Positions 38,101-43,299 of a stretch of 64,000 nt of DNA are shown here, piece after piece. Made by a program: the position numbers and the translations under genes. The number at the start of each line of letters is the position of its first letter. Position 1 is the stretch's first letter. Origin of the DNA: Trichobilharzia regenti (lineage: Eukaryota > Platyhelminthes > Trematoda > Strigeidida > Schistosomatidae); assembly GCA_944472135.2 (NCBI GenBank), contig OX235266.1, positions 18,618,186-18,682,185 on the forward strand, in the 5' to 3' direction. The notes below the pieces were generated by a model, which saw nothing but the letters and a program-made list of their open reading frames with translations, did no database searches and was not told the DNA's origin.

Positions 38101-38864
38101 GAAGGCAATGGAGATGCGCAGCTGAAGCCCTATGTTCCTCTAGGAATTAAAGGATATAATAATAATAAATGAATAATGTTCTTAGTCAGTTTATGTGTTT
38201 ATGTCCCGTTGGATTATTGCTTCTGTAGTTGAGTGTTTGATCTGTAGATGTGTGCTGGTTAGTTTTCTCCTGGCTGTGGGTTTAGGGTGATCAAGAATCC
38301 TCTGACCCCGGGTGGAGGCTCATTATTGCAACTCGGTGGGCTGAAACTCGCGATGGACCCTAATCAGGTGCGCTCAGGTGTGTAGTTTTTCTCAGTGAGG
38401 AGGCCTCACGGTTCTCCCTTTGCAGTACGTCGGTGACACAGTGGTTAGGATTCTCGCCGACCATGCACTTGGTCCGGGGTTCGATCCCCTGCCAACGCAT
38501 ACCTGATATCTATAGTCAGCCTGCAAAATTTGGGCTAACGATATCACACGCTGAAAATTCCATACCTGTACCAAAAAATACGGTGTGGAATCAAGCTGTA
38601 ATCACAAAAAAATAATTTCCTGTGACCACTACTTATATCAATATCAGTACTATGTTACTTTTATTATTTATATTTTAGAAAGTCAACCTCATTGTTACAG
38701 TCGTCGATTATGATCGTATCGGTACCTCAGAACCAATTGGTCGTGTTGTACTAGGCTGTAATGCTACAGGCGCTGCTCTACGCCATTGGTCTGATATGTT
38801 GGCGAATCCAAGACGACCAATCGCCCAATGGCATACACTACAAGATATGCCAGAAAAGAATTAA
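8995..38864 (+). CDS. Syt1: Synaptotagmin-1-like vesicle Ca2+ sensor, six exons (N-terminus not in window)
   Basis: Family role: a synaptic-vesicle membrane protein whose tandem C2 domains bind Ca2+, acidic lipid and SNAREs to trigger fusion. Seen: six plus-strand exons joined in frame give 299 codons and a stop. They run in order through an acidic linker, C2A, a short hinge and C2B. C2A keeps all five Ca2+-ligand aspartates (two in the [10 protein letters not shown] loop, three in [10 protein letters not shown]). C2B keeps SDPY, the KKKK polybasic strand and the WHTL C-terminal motif; its last loop reads [10 protein letters not shown], so the fifth ligand is Glu. From memory arthropod Syt1 has the same Glu, so this is probably ancestral rather than a defect. 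Introns are 5257, 8159, 2849, 3482 and 9223 bp, all GT-AG. Rat Syt1 has about 420 residues, so roughly 120 N-terminal residues (luminal tail, membrane segment, basic linker) are missing and probably lie upstream. Another Syt1/2-type paralogue is possible; synaptotagmin identity is certain. Confidence 0.96.
9115..10244. other. Synaptotagmin intron 1, no recognised repeat
   Basis: Contains an A/G-rich run at about 9480-9525. No coding or repeat family supported. Confidence 0.4.
10245..10420 (-). repeat. Old copy of hammerhead SINE family B
   Basis: Minus-strand remnant: GATATCAGTTAGAGAAAC, a decayed TTTCGTTCCGG at the ribozyme position and TTCATCAATATACACTCGTG. Too diverged for a functional ribozyme. 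Confidence 0.55.
10555..10740 (-). repeat. Old copy of hammerhead SINE family B
   Basis: Order of words ATATCAGTTAGAGAACCATTG, CTGTTTTGTCCTAG, GGGACTCTGCAGCA, then CACCAGGATTTGAACC (B box, inverse). The ribozyme core is mutated. Confidence 0.6.
10770..11115 (+). repeat. Old copy of a tRNA-like/hammerhead SINE, plus strand
   Basis: Has the upstream body, a tRNA-like part (CTCAGTGGTGGAAGGGTCAA) and GGATGGTTTTCAATGGTTCTC matching the family B tail in order. The 133-codon open frame through it is a repeat translation, not a gene. Confidence 0.45.
11550..11645 (-). mobile_element. RTE-type LINE 3'-end scrap
   Basis: TTATTATTATTGCATCC..GCGTTCCAGACAGAAC..GAATCTCCATTTCCC parallels the inverse RTE 3' end at 5672-5740. 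Confidence 0.5.
11815..12600 (+). mobile_element. LINE reverse-transcriptase C-terminal domain plus 3' UTR
   Basis: A frame of about 190 codons open to a stop at 12385 reads [87 protein letters not shown] and [12 protein letters not shown], the conserved C-terminus of a trematode non-LTR retrotransposon. The 5' part (fingers and YADD palm) is missing. The pyrimidine-rich 3' UTR (12390-12600) recurs at about 62700-62900. Coding is intact here but truncated. Confidence 0.85.
12601..12964. other. No recognised feature
   Basis: AT-rich intron sequence. Confidence 0.35.
13345..13665 (+). repeat. Smalpha-like SINE, nearly full length, with inactive hammerhead
   Basis: Starts near ACAAGAGGTGGC. 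The tRNA-like head carries an A box (GTGGTCTAGGGGATA) and B box (GGGTTCGAGCC). A hammerhead follows at 13470-13518, then the tail (CACCATCCACCAATT ... CAGACATCGTCGAAGCATC ... GACCGAGCACTTCGG). The ribozyme reads CUGACCA where CUGANGA is required; the G8 position is C, so cleavage should be lost. Confidence 0.85.
13800..13925 (-). mobile_element. Penelope-like element, extreme C-terminus
   Basis: Minus strand reads [19 protein letters not shown] and FISYSLPW then stop, the usual end of the PLE protein. Confidence 0.75.
14256..14296. repeat. (TA)n microsatellite
   Basis: About 40 bp of alternating TA, about 75 bp before synaptotagmin exon b. Confidence 0.95.
14372..14539 (+). CDS. Syt1: Synaptotagmin exon b: core of C2A
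   Basis: Acceptor CACAG precedes 14372 and donor AAA|GTAAGT follows 14539. It is 168 nt, 56 codons, phase 0/0. It holds the first Ca2+-binding loop (aspartates in [10 protein letters not shown]), the C2A polybasic strand DKKKKYETK and the [13 protein letters not shown] strand. A (TA)n tract ends about 75 bp upstream. Confidence 0.96.
14785..16735 (+). mobile_element. Long-terminal-inverted-repeat element, copy 2
   Basis: The left arm is truncated (starts near AAATTTTATTTTAATAAAGTCACACAG). The interior matches copy 1 through GGGTCCACCGGGTCCC. The right arm at about 16560-16720 (GTAGTGCCTTGATATGATTATGAGC ... TGTACCCAAGTTTCATCC) is the inverse of the left end. An RTE copy occupies about 15610-16540. 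Confidence 0.7.
15610..16540 (+). mobile_element. RTE-type LINE 3' half inside the long-TIR element
   Basis: Frameshifted blocks: a decayed [20 protein letters not shown] region, ALSTx[21 protein letters not shown], and 3' end GAAGCCCTATGTTTCTC followed by AATAATAATAATAA. Not coding. Confidence 0.8.
16725..17350 (+). mobile_element. Penelope-like element, endonuclease and C-terminus
   Basis: One frame gives a GIY-YIG block ([17 protein letters not shown]). After a shift comes [40 protein letters not shown] and [10 protein letters not shown] at the stop (17220). The same subfamily lies inverted at 27740-28490, sharing flanks as far as the CAACAGAAGAC word near 16785. Confidence 0.8.
17512..17835 (+). 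CDS. Unrecognised 107-codon open frame in synaptotagmin intron 2
   Basis: Open from a Met at 17512 (or from a TTCAG acceptor-like site a few codons later) to TGA at 17833. Protein is mixed and globular-looking: [37 protein letters not shown], then [20 protein letters not shown] and [11 protein letters not shown]. It follows a PLE copy by about 150 bp and matches none of the repeat proteins seen elsewhere here. It may be a fragment of an unseen mobile-element protein (for example a gag region) or a chance frame. Function unknown. Confidence 0.25.
   Translation: MKCILQFQADATHDLRFQVCRYPKEENLELLKDGHHCSGTLWPFTDFEKFEGLFLSYDHSNVAYMSLPAGNDLSTKIVLCASFQNVREILPRLAATRLHWFSQKLYN
18140..18735 (-). mobile_element. 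RTE-type LINE 3' fragment split by a SINE
   Basis: Inverse of the RTE C-terminal region: CAATCCACCTCCATTTCTTCCT on the left and AGAGATCCCTACTGTTGATC on the right of the SINE correspond to adjacent words in the 5670-6087 and 33485-34865 copies. Confidence 0.75.
18325..18512 (+). repeat. SINE family C inserted in the RTE copy
   Basis: Head GTGCGTCGGTGGCACAGTGG and matching GCCGACGCAC; A and B boxes intact; ends in GCTGTAAATAAAAAAAAAG. It interrupts the RTE fragment, so it is the younger of the two. Confidence 0.9.
18736..19270. other. No recognised feature
   Basis: AT-rich intron 2 sequence. Confidence 0.35.
19272..19820 (+). mobile_element. Long-terminal-inverted-repeat element, copy 3, 3'-truncated
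   Basis: Begins GATATAAGAATAAAACTTGGGCACTGTGG and follows copy 1 through TTGTGTGTTAGTGCATGCAA and GACTACCCCTGACCTACTAG, then runs directly into a PLE at about 19822. The right arm is absent. Confidence 0.75.
19822..20945 (+). mobile_element. Penelope-like element, RT C-terminus, linker and 3' UTR
   Basis: Reads [56 protein letters not shown], then in other frames [22 protein letters not shown] and [19 protein letters not shown]. After 20430 comes AT-rich UTR ending with the family 3' motif GAGCCTGAAGAAGAATTTATT ... GTTCGCTCTAAA. Frameshifts present. Confidence 0.8.
20946..21780 (+). mobile_element. Second Penelope-like fragment directly joined to the first
   Basis: Reads [20 protein letters not shown] (GIY-YIG), [16 protein letters not shown], later [16 protein letters not shown]. 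It is interrupted by an inserted SINE composite at 21177-21428. Its start abuts the 3' end of the preceding PLE, a tandem arrangement typical of PLE integrants. Confidence 0.75.
21177..21428 (-). repeat. Hammerhead SINE family B composite with 9-bp target-site duplication
   Basis: AAAAGTAAT flanks it at 21168-21176 and 21429-21437. Minus orientation for most of its length (ribozyme remnant, B box GGGTTCGAATCC, A box region), then at about 21373 it switches to a plus-strand family B 3' tail (AAATCCTCCATACAATC...CAATACTTGAAAA). The ribozyme has a 4-nt insertion after stem II and a broken stem II pair. Confidence 0.8.
21781..22205 (-). other. Unassigned stretch with an 83-codon minus frame
   Basis: Minus frame 21992-21741 reads [20 protein letters not shown] and [16 protein letters not shown]. 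No resemblance recognised; could be part of an unseen element. Low support as a gene. Confidence 0.2.
22211..22396 (-). repeat. SINE family C
   Basis: Inverse copy: ATTACAGCTTGATTCCACACCG at its left end and GTGCCACCGACGCAC at its right. A and B boxes intact. 300 bp upstream of synaptotagmin exon c. Confidence 0.9.
22699..22872 (+). CDS. Syt1: Synaptotagmin exon c: end of C2A and hinge
   Basis: Acceptor TTCACAG and donor GAGAAA|GTAAGC bound 174 nt (58 codons, phase 0/0). It carries the third Ca2+ loop [13 protein letters not shown] with three aspartates, then [15 protein letters not shown], the hinge toward C2B. The open frame continues to 23196 only by reading into the intron and a Smalpha fragment, so that extension is not coding. 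Confidence 0.95.
23025..23200. repeat. Two opposed Smalpha fragments
   Basis: 23025-23148 is an inverse tRNA-like head (CTCACATCCAGAACTC..TTTCAAACGCTAAAGAG). 23150-23200 is the plus 3' half of a hammerhead (GACGAAACACGTATTCTGG ATTCCACTGC) without its 5' half. Confidence 0.65.
23201..24569. other. Intron 3, little recognised
   Basis: The stretch 24325-24430 resembles 60810-60920 (CTGAAGGCAAATGTCACAGC / CTGAAAACAACTGTTAGAGA and following words), so a dispersed repeat is present there. Nothing else supported. Confidence 0.4.
24570..25265 (-). mobile_element. LINE reverse-transcriptase fragment (same group as 11815-12600)
   Basis: Minus strand reads [54 protein letters not shown], then decayed [10 protein letters not shown] (YADD region). 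It covers the RT segment just upstream of that in the 11815 copy. Stops interrupt it. Confidence 0.75.
25266..25721. other. Intron 3, no recognised feature
   Basis: Contains the short word series ACTACTCATATCAG..TTAGTAGTATG that recurs near 40860, 49865 and 22590. Confidence 0.35.
25722..25839 (+). CDS. Syt1: Synaptotagmin exon d: start of C2B
   Basis: Acceptor TTTCAAG and donor TCAG|GTTAGT bound 118 nt, starting in phase 0 and ending one base into a codon. Encodes [19 protein letters not shown] and [15 protein letters not shown], the classic first strands and first Ca2+ loop of C2B. A TA microsatellite lies 270 bp downstream in the intron. Confidence 0.95.
26103..26191. repeat. (TA)n microsatellite, about 85 bp
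   Basis: Nearly pure TA alternation in intron 4; generates spurious IYIYIY frames on both strands. Confidence 0.97.
26395..26545 (-). repeat. SINE family B 3' half with near-intact hammerhead
   Basis: Inverse orientation. The ribozyme at 26488-26533 has perfect 6-bp stem I (GUACUG/CAGUAC), stem II GUCC/GGAC, GAA and a GUC site, but the core is CUGGAGA, a change of A6 to G. It abuts a plus-oriented copy at about 26546. Confidence 0.8.
26546..26935 (+). repeat. SINE family B, near full length with hammerhead
   Basis: 5' body (TTAATCTTATGCTCACCAAC...), tRNA-like head from GGTCCCAGTGGCTCAATGG with B box GAGTTCAAACCCC, ribozyme at 26818-26863, and tail AGCTCATGATGAAATCCTCC. The ribozyme keeps CUGAAGA, GAA and the GUC site, but the first stem II pair is lost (UUCC against GGAC). 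Confidence 0.85.
27155..27640 (-). mobile_element. RTE-type LINE 3' fragment
   Basis: Inverse blocks include a [20 protein letters not shown] frame and [31 protein letters not shown] (tail) and the 3' end word AGTTCCAAGTGGAACAT lie at 27155-27195. Confidence 0.75.
27740..28490 (-). mobile_element. Penelope-like element, endonuclease and C-terminus
   Basis: Minus strand carries the same subfamily as 16725-17350: [34 protein letters not shown], and inverse of [20 protein letters not shown]. The upstream minus frame to 28490 ([17 protein letters not shown]) is linked but unrecognised. Confidence 0.75.
28651..28901 (+). mobile_element. Solo LTR (gypsy-like), second copy, with target-site duplication CTAC
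   Basis: 251 bp, TGTGGTGAGAGC...GTTGTTACA, flanked by CTAC at 28647-28650 and 28902-28905. TATAAATA at 28836-28843 and AATAAAA at 28859-28865. Very similar to 1117-1398. Confidence 0.88.
28906..29190 (-). mobile_element. Diverged LTR of the same kind, inverted and tail-to-tail
   Basis: Minus strand ends AATAAACGATCTGTTGCCTG and TTCTTGTCTTCTGTCGTTACC, matching the 3' end of the solo LTR, with a CCAATCAGAAGAC word further in. The 5' half differs, suggesting a related but older LTR. Confidence 0.65.
29322..29455 (+). CDS. Syt1: Synaptotagmin exon e: C2B polybasic strand
   Basis: Acceptor CATCTTTTAG; donor ATACAA|GTAAGT. It is 134 nt, completing the Asp codon split with the previous exon (the D of SDPYVK), then 44 codons. 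It encodes [23 protein letters not shown], the lysine-rich face that in this family binds PIP2 and SNARE/AP-2 partners, followed by [11 protein letters not shown]. Confidence 0.95.
29540..30225. other. Intron 5, weak tRNA-like scrap only
   Basis: At about 29560-29640, GTTGTCCAAAGGTAGAATG and CCCGGTTGACCC resemble A and B boxes. A CTTAC/TTACC-rich stretch follows at 29830-29870. Otherwise nothing. Confidence 0.3.
30230..30780 (-). repeat. Two old copies of hammerhead SINE family B
   Basis: 30230-30580 and 30620-30780 both read GTTTGG..GATATCAG or equivalent, AACCATTGAAA, decayed TTTCGTCCTAG site, and CAGTAGTAC/CAGCATCATA words in the family order. Ribozyme cores are gone. Confidence 0.6.
30830..31515 (+). 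repeat. Head-to-tail pair of SINE family B units
   Basis: Unit 1 ends with a ribozyme remnant (CAGAAGAGCCC...GAAACAGATGTCCAGTACTC, about 31014-31065) and the tail ...CCCTACAAAACCAATACTTGAAAA. Unit 2 then starts at once with the 5' body (GTGATGCTCACTAGCGACTGG), tRNA head and B box GATTCGAGCCCC, and a second ribozyme remnant at about 31405-31460. Period about 400-425 bp. Both ribozymes are damaged. Confidence 0.75.
31550..31660 (-). mobile_element. RTE-type LINE scrap
   Basis: GAGTGCAGTAGATTTCCCCC and CCCGTTTTGCTTTGGCATCC are the inverse of the [14 protein letters not shown] region. Confidence 0.5.
31690..32850 (-). mobile_element. Penelope-like element, endonuclease plus 3' UTR
   Basis: Minus strand from 32841 reads [20 protein letters not shown], then [20 protein letters not shown], a GIY-YIG block in which the usual Y-I-G is Y-V-W. 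The C-terminus is decayed; the 3' UTR ends near 31740 with the ..GTTCGCTTAAA motif. Same subfamily as the 53700 and 55255 copies. Contains (TAA)n and (GT)n tracts. Confidence 0.8.
32851..33484. other. Intron 5, no recognised feature
   Basis: AT-rich sequence without a repeat or coding signal I can name. Confidence 0.35.
33485..34865 (-). mobile_element. RTE-type LINE, RT domain to 3' end
   Basis: Minus strand gives [60 protein letters not shown], later [45 protein letters not shown], and [20 protein letters not shown]. Ends in the GAACATAGGGCTTC inverse 3' end and TTATTATTG tail at 33485. Frameshifted; the palm region is disrupted. Confidence 0.85.
34866..35235 (-). mobile_element. Penelope-like fragment
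   Basis: Inverse words match the 3050-3640 copy: a TGTGTTCTC..CTTAATTGCGAAGC stretch, GAATACATCTCATGTCTTTCC and TTCTGGGATTCAGAGTC. Decayed. Confidence 0.6.
35285..35830 (+). mobile_element. Penelope-like C-terminal fragment and 3' end
   Basis: Decayed [24 protein letters not shown] and LCPK blocks; the 3' UTR ends at GTAGAGCCCGAAGAGGCAAT .. TTTGCTCACTTATTTTGCATTCC, the family 3' end. Confidence 0.65.
35843..36169. repeat. Inverted dimer of SINE family B, inserted as one unit
   Basis: TAGTTGAGTATT flanks it at 35831-35842 and 36170-36181. The left part (35843-35965) is inverse, the right (35966-36169) plus, including the tRNA head, B box GGGTTCGAATCCC and tail. Each half has a hammerhead: 35889-35934 (minus; first core base C3 changed to A) and 36037-36082 (plus; see separate entry). 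Confidence 0.9.
36037..36082 (+). ncRNA. Type I hammerhead ribozyme, family B, near intact
   Basis: Stem I GUACUG/CAGUAC, core CUGAAGA, stem II GUCC-CAAACUA-GGAC, GAA, stem III, and an AUC cleavage triplet with the scissile bond after 36076. All core residues match the hammerhead consensus CUGANGA...GAA. The only defect is in stem III, where the second pair is C-A. Confidence 0.75.
36170..36639. repeat. Dispersed repeat related to 37660-37840 and 43310-43580
   Basis: Shares AATTCATTC.CTTAGCTGTACAATCGCAA and nearby TACACACTCAT words, probably a PLE 3' UTR in inverse orientation. A 65-codon frame at 36463-36660 is not supported as a gene. Confidence 0.45.
36640..37250 (-). mobile_element. Penelope-like element, RT end and endonuclease
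   Basis: Minus strand gives [20 protein letters not shown], a [20 protein letters not shown] endonuclease block, [16 protein letters not shown] and [18 protein letters not shown]. The GIY-YIG core is changed to ARYTRR. Frameshifted. Confidence 0.7.
37345..37580 (+). repeat. SINE family D: tRNA head joined to RTE 5' piece and RTE 3' end
   Basis: Head GTGCGTCGGTGGCACGGCGG, then TGGACATGAGGTGGCTAGCA ..CATCCTGTAGAAATAAAAC..CTGCTACAGAAACTTCAA, a segment also at the 5' end of RTE copies (about 45880-45930), then GAAGCCCTATGTTCC and AAAGGAATAAAA, the RTE 3' end. Confidence 0.75.
37581..37980. repeat. Includes a piece of the 36170-36639 repeat
   Basis: About 37660-37840 carries AATTGCGAGTGTACAGCTAAG and ACACACACTCATACACAT. 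The remainder is unassigned. Confidence 0.4.
37981..38175 (+). mobile_element. RTE-type LINE 3' end
   Basis: GTGGAACCCGAAGGGAAGC starts a short C-terminal remnant; it ends GCAGCTGAAGCCCTATGTTCC ..AATTAAAGGATATAATAATAATAA. Confidence 0.85.
38425..38612 (+). repeat. SINE family C just upstream of the last synaptotagmin exon
   Basis: Starts AGTACGTCGGTGACACAGTGG, B box GGGTTCGATCCCC, ends TGGAATCAAGCTGTAATCACAAAAAAA. The 38176-38424 stretch before it holds nothing recognised. Confidence 0.85.
38679..38864 (+). CDS. Syt1: Synaptotagmin terminal exon: end of C2B and stop
   Basis: Acceptor TATTTTAG, then 61 codons and TAA at 38862. Encodes [21 protein letters not shown] and continues through [22 protein letters not shown], the C-terminal helix and WHxL motif. 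The protein stops at DMPEKN, slightly shorter than vertebrate tails. A SINE ends about 65 bp before the acceptor. Confidence 0.96.
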   Translation, partial: KVNLIVTVVDYDRIGTSEPIGRVVLGCNATGAALRHWSDMLANPRRPIAQWHTLQDMPEKN

Positions 38865-39700
38865 CATGTGAGGACTAAAAACAAGTTGAACAAAATGCAG
38901 AAAAAGGTATTGCTTACATACATCACCGTACAGCCTTTTAAACTATTTGTTTTCATTTCAGAGCAATTTATGCTGTTATATGTTGTTTAAAAAAATTGTT
39001 TAAAATTATATGACGCAAAAACAAAATACAATATATACATATATCTTTCAAATAAATCAGAAAATGTATTTTACCAAAGCAAAACTGTTGATATCTGTGA
39101 GTACAGTGCAAATTTATATATCTATATACATAAGTAAATTTTAACAAACTTATATATAAATACATATACACCTACACAAAAATCGATACATTTATAAGAT
39201 ATGCTTATCTGCATGCATAGGGCATTTTATCTGCCCTCTCTATATATACATGTTGCCTATTTTCAGCAATAACAGCCCGCTTAATCACAGACACACACAC
39301 ATACAGGCATAAATTAACAAAAAAGCTAACAATACATGCCCATTTACGCATATAACATTGAATATTGAATAAGCACCAATTATTGAGCATTGAACAAACA
39401 TTGAAATATTTAACTGACTAACTAACTAACCTACTAACTAACTAACTGACTAATTTTTGTGTCTACTTTCATTGGTTGTTTTGTCTTTCTCAATTATAAA
39501 GAATCGAGAGCATAATAACCAATAGACGACTGGCTAGCTGGCTGAGTGCCTGCCTACCCGCCTGTCTGCCTGCTCGCCTGCTGCCTATTAACAATTATTT
39601 GCCCTGAACATATTTTCTGTTATTTGTTGAAATAAGGCGTTTAATTTTAAGACACTATTAATTTTACGTCATATCTCAAGGCTTCTGTGTCTTTTGTGGT
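38865..39700 (+). other. Probable synaptotagmin 3' UTR
   Basis: AT-rich sequence after the stop has no recognised repeat until about 40090. A canonical AATAAA lies at 39051-39056. Low-complexity tracts follow: (ACTA)n-like at about 39413-39452 and a CTG/CCTG-rich run at 39537-39587. The true cleavage site cannot be told without transcript data. Confidence 0.5.
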
Positions 39701-40094
39701 CTTCATTTGGATTAATTTATTTAATTTTATTATTTTTTTGTGTGTTTTAATTATCTTTTTTTGCTTGTATTTTCGTTTTTGTTTTATTTCTATGTTTTGA
39801 TGTCCTTCTCTCTGGGTTCGTTCTCCTTCTCATTTAATTGTGTTTGTTTATGTGTATGACGAAATTATTGCAGGTTAAAAATGCTTATATTCATTTGATA
39901 ATTGATTTCATTGGTAAATGCTTGTGACTCCTGAAAGTCTTCTTATGATTTGCATAGAACATTCCCAAGAGATAAGCAGGGTGATATAGACTCGAGCTTA
40001 TAACTGGAGATAAAAATGACATATTGTGGTACTTATCGCCAAATCTGACAATTCTCAATGTCAGCTAGCAATTTGCAATCTATACAGTTAGACT

Positions 40095-40716
40095 TATCCT
40101 ATGACTATTGTTTCACCTACAGGCAGAACGGATGAAAATGTCAAACCCAGCCTGTCAGAATTGGATAGGCAAGATACTCCTTCATCAACTTGAAACCAGT
40201 TTGAAAATCTTCTTCGCCCAACTAGCATAAAGAACAAGATTCATATTTTCAACACCAATGTAAAGTCAGTTAGTTCTTCTATACGGGTCAGATTCTTGAC
40301 TCACACGCAGTGTGAGTCAAGAAAAGGATTTCCAACAGCCTGTTGCAGATATTCATCAACAGCTGCCTCCTTCTCTGGCTGCATATTGAAGATCAAACTA
40401 TGGGAACAAACCAACAGGCGAGAGTCGATAGATCAAAAAAAAATATGGAGGAGGAAGCGGAGATGGATCGGGGCGTACATTGAGGAGGCCGTTGAATGAC
40501 ATCGAAAGCCAGGTCATCGCTCGAATGTAATCCCAATGGGAAGATATAAGTAGGTTGCCGGTGTGAAGGTGACATGTAGAATATTGTATGTTGAAGTGAG
40601 TTTGGTCACACTCGTCAACCCAGCTTAAGAGGACGGGAGAAAACTGAACAAAGTAAAGATGCGTTGTTGAAGCCCTATGTTTCCCTCGGAACTCAAGGAA
40701 GTAATAATAATAATCA
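40095..40716 (+). mobile_element. RTE-type LINE 3' half
   Basis: Decayed blocks of LLYGSDS..TR region and WRRKRRWIGAYIEEAV. It ends TGAAGCCCTATGTTTCCCTCGG..AAGGAAGTAATAATAATAAT. Confidence 0.75.
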
Positions 40717-40915
40717 CCATTTCGACCAATTAGCTAGCCAGAAATTTAACTGTATAAGCTGAGTCAAACTCCACCTCGACTGTAAACGAAAGAAATGACT
40801 GTCGGGTGTCGAGATCACCTAGAACCAACTAGCTAGTATGCCCTGATATGAGTAGTGTGCAACTACTTAATTCAGTCAATCAGTAGTATACAGCGTTATG
40901 CAGGTACACATTATC
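40717..40915. repeat. Dispersed repeat, copy 1
   Basis: TAGCTAGCCAGAA..GAGTCAAAC..GACTGTC.. and AGTGTGCAACTACTTA recur in order at 49680-49890. Family unknown. Confidence 0.5.
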
Positions 40916-40934
40916 ATCAAACAGGGGGCATAAA

Positions 40935-41935
40935 ATAGCAGTCAATTAGCTTACTAAGTCAACACCAGTAACTTCCATAGCGCCTTCTATAACGTTGACC
41001 ATGAAGTGATTTAGAAAATGCGTCAGCTCTGCGAAATGCATTACCACAAAGCTCTATAAACCTTATTTAACAGCTGAAGGTTGATTCCAGAAGCTTAACA
41101 GAAGTGAAGACTAGAGTAATGAAGGACCGCATACTGCTCTTCCTGGATATGGTGAATTAGATATTACGTAATATAGTGGTCGGCAGGGGGATCGAAAGAC
41201 AGACATATGTTGAACTGTTAAAAATACGCTAGAAGATCTGGATTTCGTGGATGATTTATTTCCAATGTCATACAAACTTGGCGATTTACACGACAAAACG
41301 AACCAGTTGGGGGGGCGTGGTGGGAGAAGCATACGAAACAGGACTTCAGGTCAACATAGAAAAGTAGAGATGATGAAGATATTGAAACGACAAAGAAAAG
41401 CGCCAGTCACAATGAATGAAGGAATTTAAAAGAAGTCGCATCTTCCACTTATCTGAACTGGACGACAGCGGGCACGAATGAAGACGTCAGAGTTAACTGG
41501 GATAGGGGAAGTAAACAGGCGTTCACTACTCATAAATCAGTGCTTAAATATGCTTCTGTGTGAACAAAGAACTAGATAGGAGTTTTACTTAGAACAAATG
41601 TCAAGTCAGATCTGATGTCAGACAGTAAAATGATAATCCAGTAATCAATAATTCTGGCCAGGAACCAGCCAAGTATCTAATACCCAATAAATTAAAGAAG
41701 TAAACAGAGATGCACAGGATAGACTCTGAGAAGACCATTGAGTGGTTTCAAACTCCAATCTGGCCCTTGAGTGAAACTCTATTGGGAAGTGATCACTTGG
41801 GCATAGATTCAAGTTTGAAAGGGTGGAGTTCTTTTGAGAGAGAGAAATGGAGAACCGAGCGGAGTGAAGACGTGCTGATGGAGAAATATATTCCTCCAGA
41901 AACCTATGAAAACAATCAACGTAATAATAATAATT
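40935..41935 (+). mobile_element. RTE-type LINE, decayed
   Basis: Carries ILxNIVV, a DDLFPMSYKLGDLHDKTNQL frame, GLQVNIEK and a degraded 3' end with GTAATAATAATAAT at about 41920. Frameshifted throughout. Confidence 0.6.
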
Positions 41936-42940
41936 CGGCTGAGCCTTTCACACAGATATTGATGTTTTACAAAGCTATTCGATTGATTCTTGGTGAGGGG
42001 GTAGATGAATCCAAGGTGCATGTTTCTTCCCGTCCAAGACTCAGCAACTAGATATGTCTGCATTCCCAATGACTGATGGTGCTCAGAGAATGCGGACAAA
42101 TGTATTACTAAGATTAGTAAGATGGCTTCTACCATCAGTCATAGAGAACGGGATCGCCAAAGGAGGAAGAATATTATGAGACTAAATGTACAGTCTTCTG
42201 TACTACTTAATAATAATAAGTAGAATAACTCTAGAAGCATAAAATATAAAATAAGCAGCTTTTATATACTAGGAAAGTGATTGGTGTTGTGAACAATTTA
42301 GTATCCCGTGGAGGTAATTCGCCGAAAGTCTGTTGGAAACTTAGAAATACCTATGTTTCCTGCTTATTGACACTCTTCAGCACAGGGGGCGGGGATCTAT
42401 AGCGTAGAATTCATTTAAGCGCCGACACGAATGACTAAACGCATCACCACTCAGTATAGATATAAGACATCTCACATGAAAGCAGATGTAGTCGACATAC
42501 CTTGGTCGATATAATACTGAGCTGCAATTTCAAACTCAGCTTCACCTCTCCTCGACAGAATCATAAATTTACAGTATATACGCCTGTGGTGCAGTGGTCA
42601 AATACTTGTCAGCTAATAAGTCAATAGTAAGCCCAACAACGAAGATGGCAATCTTACCCCGTAAAAACCATAACAGCTCTCGGAGTCTAAAGTTCAAGGA
42701 AAGTGCCAAATTTTCTATGAAGAACTCAAATGAATAAAACAAATTAATTAATAAGAATAATATGCATAGAAAAGTAAACACACTTGAGTAATCCCCATTC
42801 GAATATTTATATGTATCCACATGATATGTGTGTTTGTTTTTGACAATTCGTTATATTTTGCCATGTGTATATGGATCGATATTTCATTATAACTGACATT
42901 ATGCTTTTGTCTGTCTACTAACTAAATAAACAATGTACGA
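41936..42940. other. Mostly unassigned
   Basis: At 42580-42650, GTGGTGCAGTGGTCAAATAC is an A box-like, tRNA-like scrap. No other feature supported. Confidence 0.3.
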
Positions 42941-42949
42941 CCTTGTTAT

Positions 42950-43230
42950 CACATGACATTACAACCAATCATGGTAAGACGTTGTCTTAATGGTTCATGT
43001 GTATTAGCCATTTGCATATATACTTTTGTATTAGACACTTATTCATACTTATTCGTACACTACGTACTATTTCACTCACACTCTTGTGTGACATTTATTT
43101 TCCTTGTCTGGAAAGTACAAGTATCATCGTGAACTTGGTGGTCTTCTGATTTCCCTCTTTCCGCGGCGTCAGGACTATTAACTACTCGACGAGTACATTA
43201 CATAATTGGCGACGGGGAAAACTTACTATT
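42950..43230 (+). mobile_element. Possible LTR end plus primer-binding site
   Basis: TATTAGACACTTATTCATAC..CTACTCGACGAGTACATTACA is followed by TAATTGGCGACGGGGAAAAC, which looks like the LTR/primer-binding-site junction of gypsy elements (TGGCGACGxGG). The 5' edge was not found and no gag frame follows. Tentative. Confidence 0.3.
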
Positions 43231-43299
43231 AACCACTCAACAGCAGTACATAACAAATATTACCAGAGAGAAGAACAGTTGTTCAGCGAAGAGTCTCTT

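Noticed and set aside
41710..42051. 113-codon plus frame
   Set aside because: Follows a decayed RTE 3' region; contains the (TAA)n tail as NNNN.
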